Shown here: piece after piece, positions 8,743-17,971 of the stretch
Layout of the letters: every line of letters starts with the position of its first letter
Numbering within the stretch: the first letter of the stretch is position 1
Assembly: GCF_019218885.1 (NCBI RefSeq)
Contig: NZ_JAHUWT010000002.1
Span: forward strand, 1,178,001-1,242,000
Direction of reading: 5' to 3'
From: Bordetella sp. BOR01
GTDB taxonomy: Bacteria > Pseudomonadota > Gammaproteobacteria > Burkholderiales > Burkholderiaceae_B
Length of the DNA stretch: 64,000 nt
Made by a program: the position numbers and the translations under genes
The notes under the pieces: model-generated
Told to the model about the DNA's origin: nothing
Database searches by the model: none
Seen by the model: only the letters and a program-made list of their open reading frames with translations

Positions 8743-9135
8743 TCAGCGCGCCACGCCACCGTGGAAAACGGCTTCGATGTTGTACCCGTCGGGGTCGTAC
8801 ACGAAGGCGCCGTAATAGTCGGGGTGATATTCCGGGCGCAGCCCGGGTGCGCCGTTGTCGCGCGCGCCGGCTGCCAGGGCGGCCTGGTAAAAAGCCTGTA
8901 CCTGTTCCACGCTCTTGGCGCGAAAGGCCACGTGTATGCGCGGCGTTGCGGGGTCGCCCTGGGCCAGCCAGAAGTCGCCGCCCGGGTCGCCGCCGTCGTT
9001 CGGGTCGCCCGCGCCAAAGCCGGCGACGCCGGGGTGTTCCTTGCGGATGGCGAAGCCCAGGGGCGCCAGGGCAGCCAGGTAGAACTTCCTGCTGGCCTCG
9101 AAGTTCGCGACAGTGATGCCGATATGGTCGATCAT
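8743..9135 (-). CDS. VOC (glyoxalase/dioxygenase-fold) family protein
   Basis: 130-aa single-module vicinal-oxygen-chelate protein. Starts MIDHIGITVANFEASRKFY and ends YDPDGYNIEAVFHGG, with His and Glu at the usual metal positions. The in-frame reading upstream of 9135 is out of the fold and is rejected; the start has AGGAGC upstream. Members include lactoylglutathione lyase-like and antibiotic-binding proteins; sequence alone does not decide. It lies 62 bp after the efflux TetR gene on the same strand. Confidence 0.88.
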   Translation of the reverse strand: MIDHIGITVANFEASRKFYLAALAPLGFAIRKEHPGVAGFGAGDPNDGGDPGGDFWLAQGDPATPRIHVAFRAKSVEQVQAFYQAALAAGARDNGAPGLRPEYHPDYYGAFVYDPDGYNIEAVFHGGVAR

Positions 9136-9197
9136 GGGGGCTCCTGGACGATTCCGTAAATGGGCAGCGACGGCAAGTTCCGTGCCTGGTCGTTGCG

Positions 9198-9863
9198 TCA
9201 GCCCGCGCGCCCGTAGGCGCGCAAGAACGTATTGACCGCCAATGACGCCCAATGCTCGATCTGCGCCTGCGTCGGGCGGGCTTCGGGGTGCGTCAGGTAT
9301 TCCAGGTGCGGCTCGCCGCGCACCATGCTGACGAACAGGCTGGCGGCCGCGTCGCGCCCGGGTTCGGCCAGGTCGATTTCGCCAGCCTCGACTGCCTGCG
9401 CCAGGTGTTCGGCCACACGCATCGTCATGACGTGCGGACCCGCCAGGTAGAGCGCGCGGGCCAATTGCGGAAAGCGCGGTGCGTCGGCCACCGTGACGCG
9501 GAACAGGGCCAGCGCGGCAGGCGATAGCACCACTTCCAGATAGCGCACCGCCAGCGCCTTCAAGGTTTCGGGCAGCGCGCCCGGCCGGATGGGAATGCTG
9601 CGCACGGCGTCCATGAAGACTTCGCATTCGGCTTGCACCACTGCCACGAACAGGGCTTCTTTGGTCGGGTAATGGGCGTACACCGTCGATTTCGATACGC
9701 CGGCCTCGCGCTGGATCTCGTCTGTCGAACCCGCGCTGAATCCCTGTGCCAGGAAGACCTTGCGGGCGCCGGCCAATACGGCGCGCGCCTTGGCCGTCGG
9801 TGGGGCGGAAATGGGGTCACTCACATCTGTACCTATCGGTTCGATTTTTCTTGACATTACCAT
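9198..9863 (-). CDS. TetR-family repressor of the adjacent efflux operon
   Basis: 221-aa regulator. The N-terminal helix-turn-helix is around residues 30-75 (STDEIQREAGVSKSTVYAHY). The C-terminal ligand domain resembles AefR-type regulators. Two ATGs (9863, 9857) are possible. It is divergent from the OprM-like gene with a 50-bp gap holding a TTGACA element and a 15-bp dyad, so repression of the efflux operon and of itself is the likely role. Inducer unknown. Confidence 0.88.
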   Translation of the reverse strand: MVMSRKIEPIGTDVSDPISAPPTAKARAVLAGARKVFLAQGFSAGSTDEIQREAGVSKSTVYAHYPTKEALFVAVVQAECEVFMDAVRSIPIRPGALPETLKALAVRYLEVVLSPAALALFRVTVADAPRFPQLARALYLAGPHVMTMRVAEHLAQAVEAGEIDLAEPGRDAAASLFVSMVRGEPHLEYLTHPEARPTQAQIEHWASLAVNTFLRAYGRAG

Positions 9864-9879
9864 ATTGCCGCCATAATGT
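9851..9879 (+). promoter_or_regulatory. promoter of the tripartite efflux operon
   Basis: TTGACA at 9851-9856 with a -10 candidate TAATGT at 9874-9879 (17-bp spacer); CATAAT at 9872-9877 is a better hexamer but has 15-bp spacing. The -35 lies just inside the 5' end of the divergent tetR coding region. Confidence 0.5.
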
Positions 9880-9884
9880 ATCGA

Positions 9885-9899
9885 ACCGAACCGTTCGGT
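9885..9899. promoter_or_regulatory. TetR operator candidate
   Basis: ACCGAA-CCG-TTCGGT, a dyad with perfect 6-bp arms placed just after the -10 of the efflux promoter and 14 bp before the OprM-like start. Part of the motif (CGGTTCGA) recurs at about 9838 inside tetR. Position and symmetry fit binding by the neighbouring TetR protein. Confidence 0.6.
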
Positions 9900-9913
9900 A
9901 TAGTCAATAAATC

Positions 9914-11413
9914 ATGGCACTTACCTCCTTGAAGACCGCATCCGCTTTTCCACGCCAGGCCGGGCCGGCGCTGCTGGCGCTGGCCCTGCTGGCGGGATGC
10001 GCCGTGGGGCCGGATTTCCAGGCGCCCGAAGATGCGCTGTCGGCGGCCGTCCTGGCGCCCCGCCACGACAGCGTGGCCAACGCCGCCTTGATTCCCGCGC
10101 CCGTGCCTGAGCAGTGGTGGCGCCTGTTCGGCGACGAGACTTTGAACCAGCTGCAGGCGCGCGCGGCGCAGGGCAACCTGGATCTGCAGGCCGCGGCCAG
10201 CCGTATCGCGCAAAGCCGGGCGCGCGCCGGGATAGCGGATGCCGCGGCATTGCCGCGGGTGGGGGCGGGTGCCAGCGTCATGCGCGAAGCCGCAAGCCAG
10301 AATGGCCGGCTGGTGGCCATGGGGGCCGGCACCGACGTGCACGAATACTGGCGGGCCGGTCTGGATGCAGGGTGGGAGCTCGATCTGTGGGGCCGGGTGC
10401 GCCGCCTGCGCGAAGGGGCCGGCGCCGCCTTGCAGGCCAGCCTGTATGACCAGGAAGGGGTGCGGGTCGCCGTGTCGGCCGAACTGGCCGCGGCCTATTT
10501 CCGCTTGCGCGGCGCCCAGGCCGATGCCGACACGGCAGGCCGCCTGCGCGATACCGCCGCGCAGTGGGCGGCGCTGGTTCGCAGCCGGCGGCATCATGGC
10601 GTGAGTACGCATCAAGACATGGCGGCGGCACAGGCCCATTACGATGCGATGGACGCCCGCGTGGCACGTGCCGTGCAGCGCCGCGATGCCCTGTTGAACG
10701 CGCTGGCGTTGCTGGTGGGCCAGCCGCCCCGCACCCTGGATGCCGAGCTTGCGCTCAGCGCGGCCGCACCGGCCCGGATGCTGGCGCTGCCGATCGGCTT
10801 GCCGTCAGAGCTGGCGCGCCGGCGTCCCGACATCCAGCAGGCCGAGGCCCGGCTGCGCGCGGCCACGGCCGCCATCGGCGTGGCGCAGGCCGACTTCTAC
10901 CCGCGTATCGAGCTGGTCGGCGCCTTTGGCACCGAAGCCTTCGATGGCGCCGACCTGGGCAATTGGGCATCGCGCCAGTTTTTCCTGGGCCCGGTGATCT
11001 ACTTGCCCATATTCGAGGGCGGCCGCTTGCGGGCCCGCCTGGCCCTGAGCCAGGCCCATCAACAGGAAGCTGCCATCGCGTATCGCAGCACGGTGCTCAA
11101 GGCATGGCACGAGATCGATGATGCCCTGGATGCCTGGGCGGCACAGCGGCAGCGCCAGGATGCATTGCGGCATGCCTACACGCAACAATGGCGGGCCCTG
11201 CAATACGCAGGCGATACCTATCGCGCCGGCGCCGCAGACCGCCTGGCCCTCGTGCAGGCCGAGCAAGCCATGCTGTCGGCACGCCTGGATGCAGAGGCCG
11301 CCGATACGGCGGCGGCGCTGGCGGTGGTCGGTCTGTACAAGGCCCTGGGTGGCGGCTGGCCCGCCCGGCCCGCGCCCGTGGCGGACGCCAGCCTGGCGCA
11401 AGAGGCCCGGTAA
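9914..11413 (+). CDS. outer-membrane efflux lipoprotein, OprM/NodT family
   Basis: 499-aa TolC-like channel of a tripartite drug-efflux pump. A lipoprotein signal ends in the lipobox LLAGC (Cys near residue 30), followed by AVGPDFQAPE, the usual start of mature OprM-type proteins. Two outer-membrane-factor repeats follow (PEQWWRLFGD..., then LPSELARRRPDIQQAEARL). The stop overlaps the next start by one base (TAATG), so the three efflux genes are one operon. Confidence 0.93.
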   Translation: MALTSLKTASAFPRQAGPALLALALLAGCAVGPDFQAPEDALSAAVLAPRHDSVANAALIPAPVPEQWWRLFGDETLNQLQARAAQGNLDLQAAASRIAQSRARAGIADAAALPRVGAGASVMREAASQNGRLVAMGAGTDVHEYWRAGLDAGWELDLWGRVRRLREGAGAALQASLYDQEGVRVAVSAELAAAYFRLRGAQADADTAGRLRDTAAQWAALVRSRRHHGVSTHQDMAAAQAHYDAMDARVARAVQRRDALLNALALLVGQPPRTLDAELALSAAAPARMLALPIGLPSELARRRPDIQQAEARLRAATAAIGVAQADFYPRIELVGAFGTEAFDGADLGNWASRQFFLGPVIYLPIFEGGRLRARLALSQAHQQEAAIAYRSTVLKAWHEIDDALDAWAAQRQRQDALRHAYTQQWRALQYAGDTYRAGAADRLALVQAEQAMLSARLDAEAADTAAALAVVGLYKALGGGWPARPAPVADASLAQEAR

Positions 11414-12927
11414 TGGATGCGGACGTCTCCGTCTTGCGGCGGCTGGTGGGCCTGCTGGGGATTTTCCTGGCCGCGATCACCACCAGCCTGGCCACCCGCA
11501 TGGGTACGCTGGCGCTGGCTGATGTGCGCGGCGCACTGGGCTTCGGGTTCGATGCGGCCTCTTGGCTGACGACCGCCCATGCGGCCGCCGAACTGATCGC
11601 CATGCCTTTTTCCGCCTGGTTCGCCATTACGGTGGCGATGCGGCGCTTCGTGTCGTGGGTCATCGCCCTGAGCGCGGCGGCCTGCCTGCTGGTGCCGTGG
11701 GCGCACAGCCTGGAATGGATGCTGGTGCTGCGCGTGATACAAGGCCTGGCGGGCGGGGCGCTGATCCCCTTGCTGATGATGGCGGCCCTGAAATTCCTGC
11801 CTGCGCCGGTCAAGCTGTACGGGCTGGCGCTGTACTCGCTGACGGCGACACTGGCGCCTACGTTGGCGATCTGGCTGGTGGGCGTCTGGACCGACCATTA
11901 TGCGGACTGGCGCCTGGTGTACTGGCAGTCATTGCCGCTGCTGGCAATGGCGGGGGCGCTGTCGGCCTGGGGGCTGCCGCGCGATGCGGCCCGGCCCGAA
12001 CGCTGGCGGCAATGCAACTGGATCGGCCTGGCCTGCGGCGCGGCCGCGCTGGGCGCGCTGGCGGTGGCGCTGGACCAGGCCGTGCGCCTGGACGGCTTCC
12101 AGTCGCCCTTGATTGCGTTCTGCACTTATGCCGGCTTGCTGCTGCTGGCCGCGTACCTGTACAGCGAATGGCGGCATCCCGATCCTTTCCTGCAATTGCG
12201 GCTGCTGGCGCGGCGCAACCTGGGGCTGGGCTTCACGATCTTCGTCTGCATGCTGACGCTGCTGTCGTGCGCGTCGCTGCTGCCGGTGGGGTACCTGGGG
12301 CGGGTGTGGGGATATCGCGCGCTGCAAAGCGCGCCCATCGGGCTGATCATCGGCGTGGCGCAACTGGTGCTGGCGCCGGCGGTTGCCGCGCTGCTGTACC
12401 GCAAATGGCTCGACGCGCGAATCATGTTCAGCCTGGGCCTGGTATTGATTGCCTGCGCCTGCTGGCAAAGCGCGGGCCTGACGTCGGCATGGGTCTGGCA
12501 GCAATTCATATGGGTGCAGGCCCTGAATGCCCTGGGCCAGCCCATGGCGGTGGTGTCTTTGCTGTTCCTGGCCACCAGCGTGGTGCAGCCCCGGGAAGGG
12601 CCCTATGTATCGGGCACCATCAACACGCTAAGGGGGCTGGGCAGCCTGCTGGCCGGCACGGTCGTGGGCCAGGCGCTGGTGGTGCGCGAGCGCTGGCATG
12701 CCGAAGGCTTGCTGGACCGGCTGGGCCGGGTTTCCGGCATCTTGCCCGGAACCGATGCGCCATCGCTGGCCGCGCCGCTGCACGAGCAGGCGTTCGTCAT
12801 GGCCACCGCCGACGTCTATCGCGCCGCCGGGTTGCTGGCCCTGCTGCTGATTCCGCTGGTGCTCAGCCTGCATCGCCGGCAACCGCCTGCCTCGTTGCCC
12901 GAACAATCTCACCCTCATCCTGGATAA
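11413..12927 (+). CDS. MFS drug transporter, DHA2 (EmrB) type
   Basis: 504-aa inner-membrane proton-driven exporter with about 14 predicted membrane helices. It carries the DHA2-type motifs around RVIQGLAGGALIPL and a conserved NTLRGLGSLLAG region. The start overlaps the upstream stop. It would pair with the membrane-fusion protein downstream and the OprM-like channel upstream. The gene order, outer-membrane factor first, differs from emrAB-tolC. Substrate unknown; the family exports hydrophobic drugs and uncouplers. Confidence 0.92.
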   Translation: MDADVSVLRRLVGLLGIFLAAITTSLATRMGTLALADVRGALGFGFDAASWLTTAHAAAELIAMPFSAWFAITVAMRRFVSWVIALSAAACLLVPWAHSLEWMLVLRVIQGLAGGALIPLLMMAALKFLPAPVKLYGLALYSLTATLAPTLAIWLVGVWTDHYADWRLVYWQSLPLLAMAGALSAWGLPRDAARPERWRQCNWIGLACGAAALGALAVALDQAVRLDGFQSPLIAFCTYAGLLLLAAYLYSEWRHPDPFLQLRLLARRNLGLGFTIFVCMLTLLSCASLLPVGYLGRVWGYRALQSAPIGLIIGVAQLVLAPAVAALLYRKWLDARIMFSLGLVLIACACWQSAGLTSAWVWQQFIWVQALNALGQPMAVVSLLFLATSVVQPREGPYVSGTINTLRGLGSLLAGTVVGQALVVRERWHAEGLLDRLGRVSGILPGTDAPSLAAPLHEQAFVMATADVYRAAGLLALLLIPLVLSLHRRQPPASLPEQSHPHPG

Positions 12928-12933
12928 AGCATC

Positions 12934-13974
12934 ATGGCATTTTCCCGACGCGCGCGTGGCGGCGTGATTTTGATGGCCCTGGCCTTGCTGGCCGGCGCAT
13001 TGTGGCTCGATCGCCCGGAAAGCGCGGCGGCCAGCCAATCCACCGACTACGCTTACGTGCATGCCGATTTCACGCAGGTGGCTGCGCGCGTGCCCGGTAC
13101 GCTGGCACAGGTGTTGGTCGAAGACAACCAGCACGTTGCCGCAGGCGATTTGCTGGCCACGCTGGACGACCGCGATTATGCGGCGGCGTTGGCCAGCGCC
13201 CGTGCTCAGGTGGCTGGCGAGCAGGCCGCCATCGACAGCCTGCGCGCCCAGCAGGCCCGCCAGGCGGCAACCATACGGCAGGCCGCTGCCGTCCTGGATG
13301 GCGACGATGCTTCGCTGATGTTGGCGCGGGCCGAGGCGGCGCGCTATCGCAAGCTGGCCGCCGAGGGGTCGGGCACGGTGCAGCAGCGCCAGCAGGCGCA
13401 GTCGCAGCTACAGGTGCTGCAGGCGGGCCGCGCGCAGCATGCCGCGGCCCTGGAAGCGGCGCGGCGGCAAGTCGATGTGCTGGACGCGGGGCTGCGGCAG
13501 GCCCAGGCCCAACTGGCGCAGGCCCAGGCGGCGCAGGCGGCCGCCGAGCTGCAGTTGTCGTATACGCGCATTACGGCACCCATCGCCGGCGTGGTGGGGC
13601 ACCGGGCGCTGCGCGTGGGGGCTTATGTGGCGCCCGGCAAGCCCTTGCTGGCCATCGTGCCCCTGGATCGACTCTATGTCGAGGCGAACTTCCGCGAAAC
13701 CCAGTTGGCACGCGTGCGGCCGGGGCAGCAAGTGCGGATCGCGGTCGATGCCTTGCCCGACGTCGAACTGACGGGCCGCGTCGATAGCCTGGGGCCGGCC
13801 AGCGGCGTGACCTATGCCCCCATCGCGCCGCACAATGCCACGGGCAACTTCACCAAGATCGTCCAGCGGCTGCCGGTGCGCATTGCGTTCGACACCGGGC
13901 AGCCGGCCCTGCAAAAGCTGCGCGTGGGCATGTCGGTGCAGCCCGAGATCGATATCGACGACGATCAGGAATGA
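12934..13974 (+). CDS. membrane fusion protein, HlyD/EmrA family
   Basis: 346-aa periplasmic adaptor with one N-terminal membrane anchor (VILMALALLAGALWL). Next come a biotinyl-lipoyl-like half (VPGTLAQVLVEDNQHVAAGD), a long Ala/Gln-rich coiled-coil hairpin (about 90-195), then LSYTRITAPIAGVVG and a beta-barrel. It lies 6 bp after the MFS gene and completes the pump. Confidence 0.92.
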   Translation: MAFSRRARGGVILMALALLAGALWLDRPESAAASQSTDYAYVHADFTQVAARVPGTLAQVLVEDNQHVAAGDLLATLDDRDYAAALASARAQVAGEQAAIDSLRAQQARQAATIRQAAAVLDGDDASLMLARAEAARYRKLAAEGSGTVQQRQQAQSQLQVLQAGRAQHAAALEAARRQVDVLDAGLRQAQAQLAQAQAAQAAAELQLSYTRITAPIAGVVGHRALRVGAYVAPGKPLLAIVPLDRLYVEANFRETQLARVRPGQQVRIAVDALPDVELTGRVDSLGPASGVTYAPIAPHNATGNFTKIVQRLPVRIAFDTGQPALQKLRVGMSVQPEIDIDDDQE

Positions 13975-13979
13975 GATCG

Positions 13980-13996
13980 GCGGCGCTTTGCGCCGC
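13980..13996. terminator. hairpin between convergent genes
   Basis: GCGGCGC-TTT-GCGCCGC, a perfect 7-bp stem in the 31-bp gap between the fusion-protein stop and the convergent M20 peptidase stop. No T-run on either side, so rho-independent termination would be weak. Confidence 0.35.
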
Positions 13997-14005
13997 GCCG
14001 CGTTG

Positions 14006-15322
14006 CTACTGCATGCCCGTGGTCACCAGGATGGTGCCCAGCGTCGTGCCCATGGCCTTCACCATCGGGCCTTTTTCCGCATCCAGCCATTCGTCCAGGG
14101 CGTGCGAGCGGCCGAACGTGCCGGGCGCCATGCGGCCTACGGTGATGGCGGGCACGCCCAGGCTCATGGGCAGGTTCGAGTCGGTCGAGCTGCGGTTCAG
14201 GTTGGGCTCATAGCCGCCCGCCTTGATGGCCGAGATGGCGTACTGCACGATGTCGGTATCGACCGCCGTGGTGCCGGCGGGCCGATCGCCGATGGGCTCG
14301 AGTTTGAGCTTGATTTCGCCTTCCTTGGTCGAGCGCGCGAAATTCTCGGTGGCCACCGCTTCCTTCACGATAGTCAGGAAGCGATCTTCCACGCGCTTGA
14401 GCGCGTCGACGTCTTCCGAACGCATGTCCACTTCCATCCACGCATCGACCGGGATCGAATTGACCGAAGTACCGCCGCCCAGGCGGCCGATGCTGTAGGT
14501 GGTCTTGGGATGCGCCGGCACCGATATGGTCGAGAACGCCGTGGCAGCCTGGCCCAGCGCGAACATGGGGTTGACCAGGCCGAATGCGCCGAAGCTGTGT
14601 CCGCCGGGCCCCTGGAAGGTGGCGCGATAGCGCTTGGATCCTACGCCGCCGTGCGTGACGCGCGCCACCGAGCCCGATTCGACCGAATAGAAGGCCTTGA
14701 TCTTGCCCTGGTACTTGCCCTTCGTGAACAGGTAGCGCACGCCGCGCAAGTCGCCCGGGCCTTCTTCGCCCACCGTGCCGACGAACAGGATGTTGTCGCG
14801 GGTGCGGATGCCGGCGGCATCCATGGCGCGCACGTAGCCGGCCAGCACCGCCAGGCTCATGGTGTCGTCGCCGATGCCGGGCGCGGCCAGCCGCGTGCCT
14901 TCGCGCTTGACCTTGACATCGGTGCCTTCCGGAAACACCGTGTCCATATGGGCCGACACCACCACGACCTGGTCGCCGCCCGCGGTGCCCGGGCGCAGCC
15001 CCAGTACATTGCCTTCTTCGTCCAGCGTGACGTCTTTCAGGCCGCTGGCGCGCAGCAGTTCGGCAAACGCCTGGGCCCGTTTTTCTTCCTTGAAGGGCGG
15101 GGCGGGAATCTCGGTCAGGGTAATGCCATCTTCCACGATGCGCCCGTGCTGCTCATCGAGCACGGCCAGCGCTTTCTTGTAGGCGTCCGACGACAACACT
15201 TTCTGTACGGCCTGGTCGTGCGCCGCGCTGGATTGAATCGCTTCCTTGGCCAGCGCGGGGGACGCCGCGCATGCCATGGACACCGCCCACACAACTGCAA
15301 CACGCCGGAACTCTTGCAACAT
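14006..15322 (-). CDS. M20-family metallopeptidase, exported
   Basis: 438-aa zinc amidohydrolase of the M20/M25/M40 group. The signal peptide (MLQEFRRVAVV...ALA) fixes the start at 15322, with GGAGAGAC upstream. Zinc ligands seen: His in VSAHMDTVFP, Glu pair in VGEEGPGDLRG, and a late His in GRSHALDEW; the dimerisation domain contains PGGHSFGAFG. The frame stays open far upstream but that part is antisense to the epimerase fusion and is not coding. Probably a periplasmic carboxypeptidase or aminoacylase; substrate unknown. Confidence 0.9.
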   Translation of the reverse strand: MLQEFRRVAVVWAVSMACAASPALAKEAIQSSAAHDQAVQKVLSSDAYKKALAVLDEQHGRIVEDGITLTEIPAPPFKEEKRAQAFAELLRASGLKDVTLDEEGNVLGLRPGTAGGDQVVVVSAHMDTVFPEGTDVKVKREGTRLAAPGIGDDTMSLAVLAGYVRAMDAAGIRTRDNILFVGTVGEEGPGDLRGVRYLFTKGKYQGKIKAFYSVESGSVARVTHGGVGSKRYRATFQGPGGHSFGAFGLVNPMFALGQAATAFSTISVPAHPKTTYSIGRLGGGTSVNSIPVDAWMEVDMRSEDVDALKRVEDRFLTIVKEAVATENFARSTKEGEIKLKLEPIGDRPAGTTAVDTDIVQYAISAIKAGGYEPNLNRSSTDSNLPMSLGVPAITVGRMAPGTFGRSHALDEWLDAEKGPMVKAMGTTLGTILVTTGMQ

Positions 15323-15496
15323 CGCTGTCTCTCCTTGGGTTGAAGGCGAGTCTGAACAGTGGGTGAGTTTATTTGTCTTGTCAATAATCTTCAGGGCCTT
15401 GCGCGCCGCGGGGCGGCATGTGGCTTGCTGCAGCAAGGCGGTGGCATCCGGGCGGTCCGCATGATGCCGGCGTTTTGTAATTTTTGGAGTTCCCCC

Positions 15497-17971
15497 ATGC
15501 TTGATACTGCCGACCGGCCCGTCATCCTGATCACGGGCGCTTCCGGCAACCTGGGCAGGTCGCTGGCCGGTTATCTGGAAACCGACTATCGCATCGTAGG
15601 CCTGGACCGCAAGAGCAAGGATGCCGGCTTTCCGGTCTTCGAGGTAGACCTCAGCGCCGACGCGTCGGTGCGCCAGGCCTTGCAGACCGTGCGGCAGGAA
15701 TACGGCGCAACGCTGGCCGCGGTGATCCACCTGGTGGCCTATTTCGATTCCACCGGGGCCGACAATCCGCTGTATCGCGTGGTGAACGTCGATGGCACGG
15801 CCCGCCTGCTGCGTGAGCTGCGCGACCAGTTCCAGGTCGAACGCTTTGTCTATGCCAGCACCATGCTGGTCCACGCGCCGGGCAAGCCGGGTGAACTGAT
15901 AGCCGAAGACCAGCCGTTCGGGCCGGAATACGTGTATCCGCAATCCAAGCTGCAGGCCGAAGAGGTAGTGCGCCGCGAACACGGCGACATGCCGTACGCC
16001 ATCCTGAGGCTGGCCGGCGTCTACGACGAACAGACGGTGGTGCCCACGCTGGCGCAACAGATCGCGCGCATCTACGAGCGCGACCTGGAAAGCTATTTTT
16101 ATTCGGCCTCGAACCAGGTAGGCCAATCGATGCTGCATCGGGACGACTTGCACGAAGCGGTGCGCCTGACGCTGGAACATCGCGCCACGCTGCCGGCGGA
16201 CGCCGAAATGCTGATCGGCGAGACCGAGGCGCTGGGCTACGATGCGTTGCAGGACGAGATCGGCTGCCTGATCCACGGCACCGAAGACTGGCCCACGCTG
16301 CGCGTGCCCAAGGCGGTGGCCGCCACCGGCACCTGGATGCGCGAGAAGCTCGAGCCGCTGGTGCCCGATGCGCTGGACCAGGGTGAAAAACCCTTCATCA
16401 AGCCCTACATGGTCGCCATGTCGGATGCCCACTATGCGCTGGATACGGCGCGCGCCGAAGACTGGCTGGGATGGCGGCCCCGGCATCGGCTCAAGCGCAG
16501 CCTGCCGGCCATCATCGCCAACCTGAAGCGCGACCCGCTGGCCTGGTATCGCGCGCAAGGCATGTCGCCGCCGCAGTTCCTGCGCGACAGCGCCGGGCAG
16601 GTGGACGATGCCGAGCAGTTCCGGGCCCGCCAGGCACAGTCGTACCGCAGCGCCCATGCCGAGAACCGCTGGGCGCATTTCTTGAACATTGCCCTGGGCA
16701 CCTGGCTGATATGCCAGCCGCCGCTGGTGGGGGTGCAGGAACCCTTGTTGCGCGGCGCTGAAATCGGGCTGGGAGCGCTGCTGGTGATATTCGCCTTCTT
16801 GTCGCTGGGCTGGCAGATGGCCTTCGCGCGCTGGGTGTGCGCGGGACTGGGCGCGCTGATCATGGCCGCGCCATTCGTATTCTGGACCACCAATGGAGCC
16901 GCCTACCTGTCGGACACGCTGGTGGGCGGGCTGGCGTTCGGCCTGGCGGTGGGGCTGAAGCCCGAGCCGGGTGTGGCGCCGCTGGCCCGCCTGACGGGGC
17001 CCACGACCCCGCCGGGCTGGACCTACAACCCGTCGGATTGGACCCAGCGGGTGCCCATCATCGCGCTGGCGCTGGTGGGCCTGTATGTGTCGCGCTACCT
17101 TGCCGCCTACCAGATGGAGCAGGTCGGCCACGTCTGGGAACCTTTCTTCGCCGGCAGTGCCGATGATCCGCGCAACGGCACCGAGGAAATCATCACGTCC
17201 AGCGTGTCGCGCGCCTGGCCCGTGCCCGATGCCGCCGTGGGCGCCTATACTTACATGCTGGAAATCCTGACCGGCGTGGTGGGCTCGCGCGCGCGCTGGC
17301 GCACCATGCCCTGGCTGGTAGTGATCTTCGGGCTGATGATCGCGCCGCTGGGTATCGTGTCCATCACTTTCGTCATCATCCAGCCCATCGTGATCGGTAC
17401 CTGGAGCACGCTGGCCCTGATCGGCGCCGCCGCCATGCTGGTGCAGATTCCGTATTCGCTGGACGAGCTGCTGGCCACTTGCCAGTTCCTGCAGCGCCGC
17501 CGCAAGGCGGGCAAGAGCCTGCTGCGCGTGTTCCTGTTCGGCGACACCGATGAGGGCGCGCGCGCCGAACCCGTAGATGAGTTCGATCGCCGTCCCACCG
17601 CGGTGCTGCGCGATATCGTGCAGGGCGGCGTGTCGCTGCCGCCGACCTTGTGGCTGGCGGCGGCGATCGGCGCGTGGCTGATGTGCACCCGCCTGACGCT
17701 GGATACCACGGGCACCATGGCCAACGCCGACCATCTGGTGGGGGCGCTGGTGCTGACCGTGGTGGCCATCGCCGCGGCCGAAGTGGCCCGGCTGGCGCGC
17801 TTCCTGCTGGTGCCGCTGGGCGTCGGCCTGCTGGTGGTGACGCCAGTGTACGGCACCAGCTTGCTGCAGATAGCCGCCAACGTGGCGGCCGGCCTGGCGC
17901 TGATCGGCCTGGCCGTGCCGCGGGGCAAGATCCTGGGTACGTATGGGCGCTGGGACCGGCTGGTGCTGTAG
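15497..17971 (+). CDS. NAD-dependent epimerase fused to SPW and VKOR-like membrane domains
   Basis: 824-aa three-part protein. Residues about 8-320 are an extended short-chain dehydrogenase/epimerase (GASGNLGRSLAGYL, YASTM, catalytic YPQSK). Residues about 395-480 and 710-800 look like two SPW-type two-helix membrane repeats. Between them (about 520-665) lies a VKOR-like four-helix segment (SVSRAWPVPDAAVGAY, RWRTMPWLVV, GTWSTLALIG). In VKOR the last segment should hold a CxxC; here Ser and Ala stand at those positions, so it is probably redox-dead. GGAG precedes the ATG. Role unknown, perhaps membrane-lipid or quinone related. Confidence 0.82.
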   Translation: MLDTADRPVILITGASGNLGRSLAGYLETDYRIVGLDRKSKDAGFPVFEVDLSADASVRQALQTVRQEYGATLAAVIHLVAYFDSTGADNPLYRVVNVDGTARLLRELRDQFQVERFVYASTMLVHAPGKPGELIAEDQPFGPEYVYPQSKLQAEEVVRREHGDMPYAILRLAGVYDEQTVVPTLAQQIARIYERDLESYFYSASNQVGQSMLHRDDLHEAVRLTLEHRATLPADAEMLIGETEALGYDALQDEIGCLIHGTEDWPTLRVPKAVAATGTWMREKLEPLVPDALDQGEKPFIKPYMVAMSDAHYALDTARAEDWLGWRPRHRLKRSLPAIIANLKRDPLAWYRAQGMSPPQFLRDSAGQVDDAEQFRARQAQSYRSAHAENRWAHFLNIALGTWLICQPPLVGVQEPLLRGAEIGLGALLVIFAFLSLGWQMAFARWVCAGLGALIMAAPFVFWTTNGAAYLSDTLVGGLAFGLAVGLKPEPGVAPLARLTGPTTPPGWTYNPSDWTQRVPIIALALVGLYVSRYLAAYQMEQVGHVWEPFFAGSADDPRNGTEEIITSSVSRAWPVPDAAVGAYTYMLEILTGVVGSRARWRTMPWLVVIFGLMIAPLGIVSITFVIIQPIVIGTWSTLALIGAAAMLVQIPYSLDELLATCQFLQRRRKAGKSLLRVFLFGDTDEGARAEPVDEFDRRPTAVLRDIVQGGVSLPPTLWLAAAIGAWLMCTRLTLDTTGTMANADHLVGALVLTVVAIAAAEVARLARFLLVPLGVGLLVVTPVYGTSLLQIAANVAAGLALIGLAVPRGKILGTYGRWDRLVL

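Noticed and set aside
14006-17734. 1242-codon minus-strand reading frame extending the M20 peptidase
   Set aside because: Only the part from 15322 down has a signal peptide and peptidase motifs. The rest is antisense to the well-supported epimerase fusion and has low-complexity His/Gly/Arg composition.
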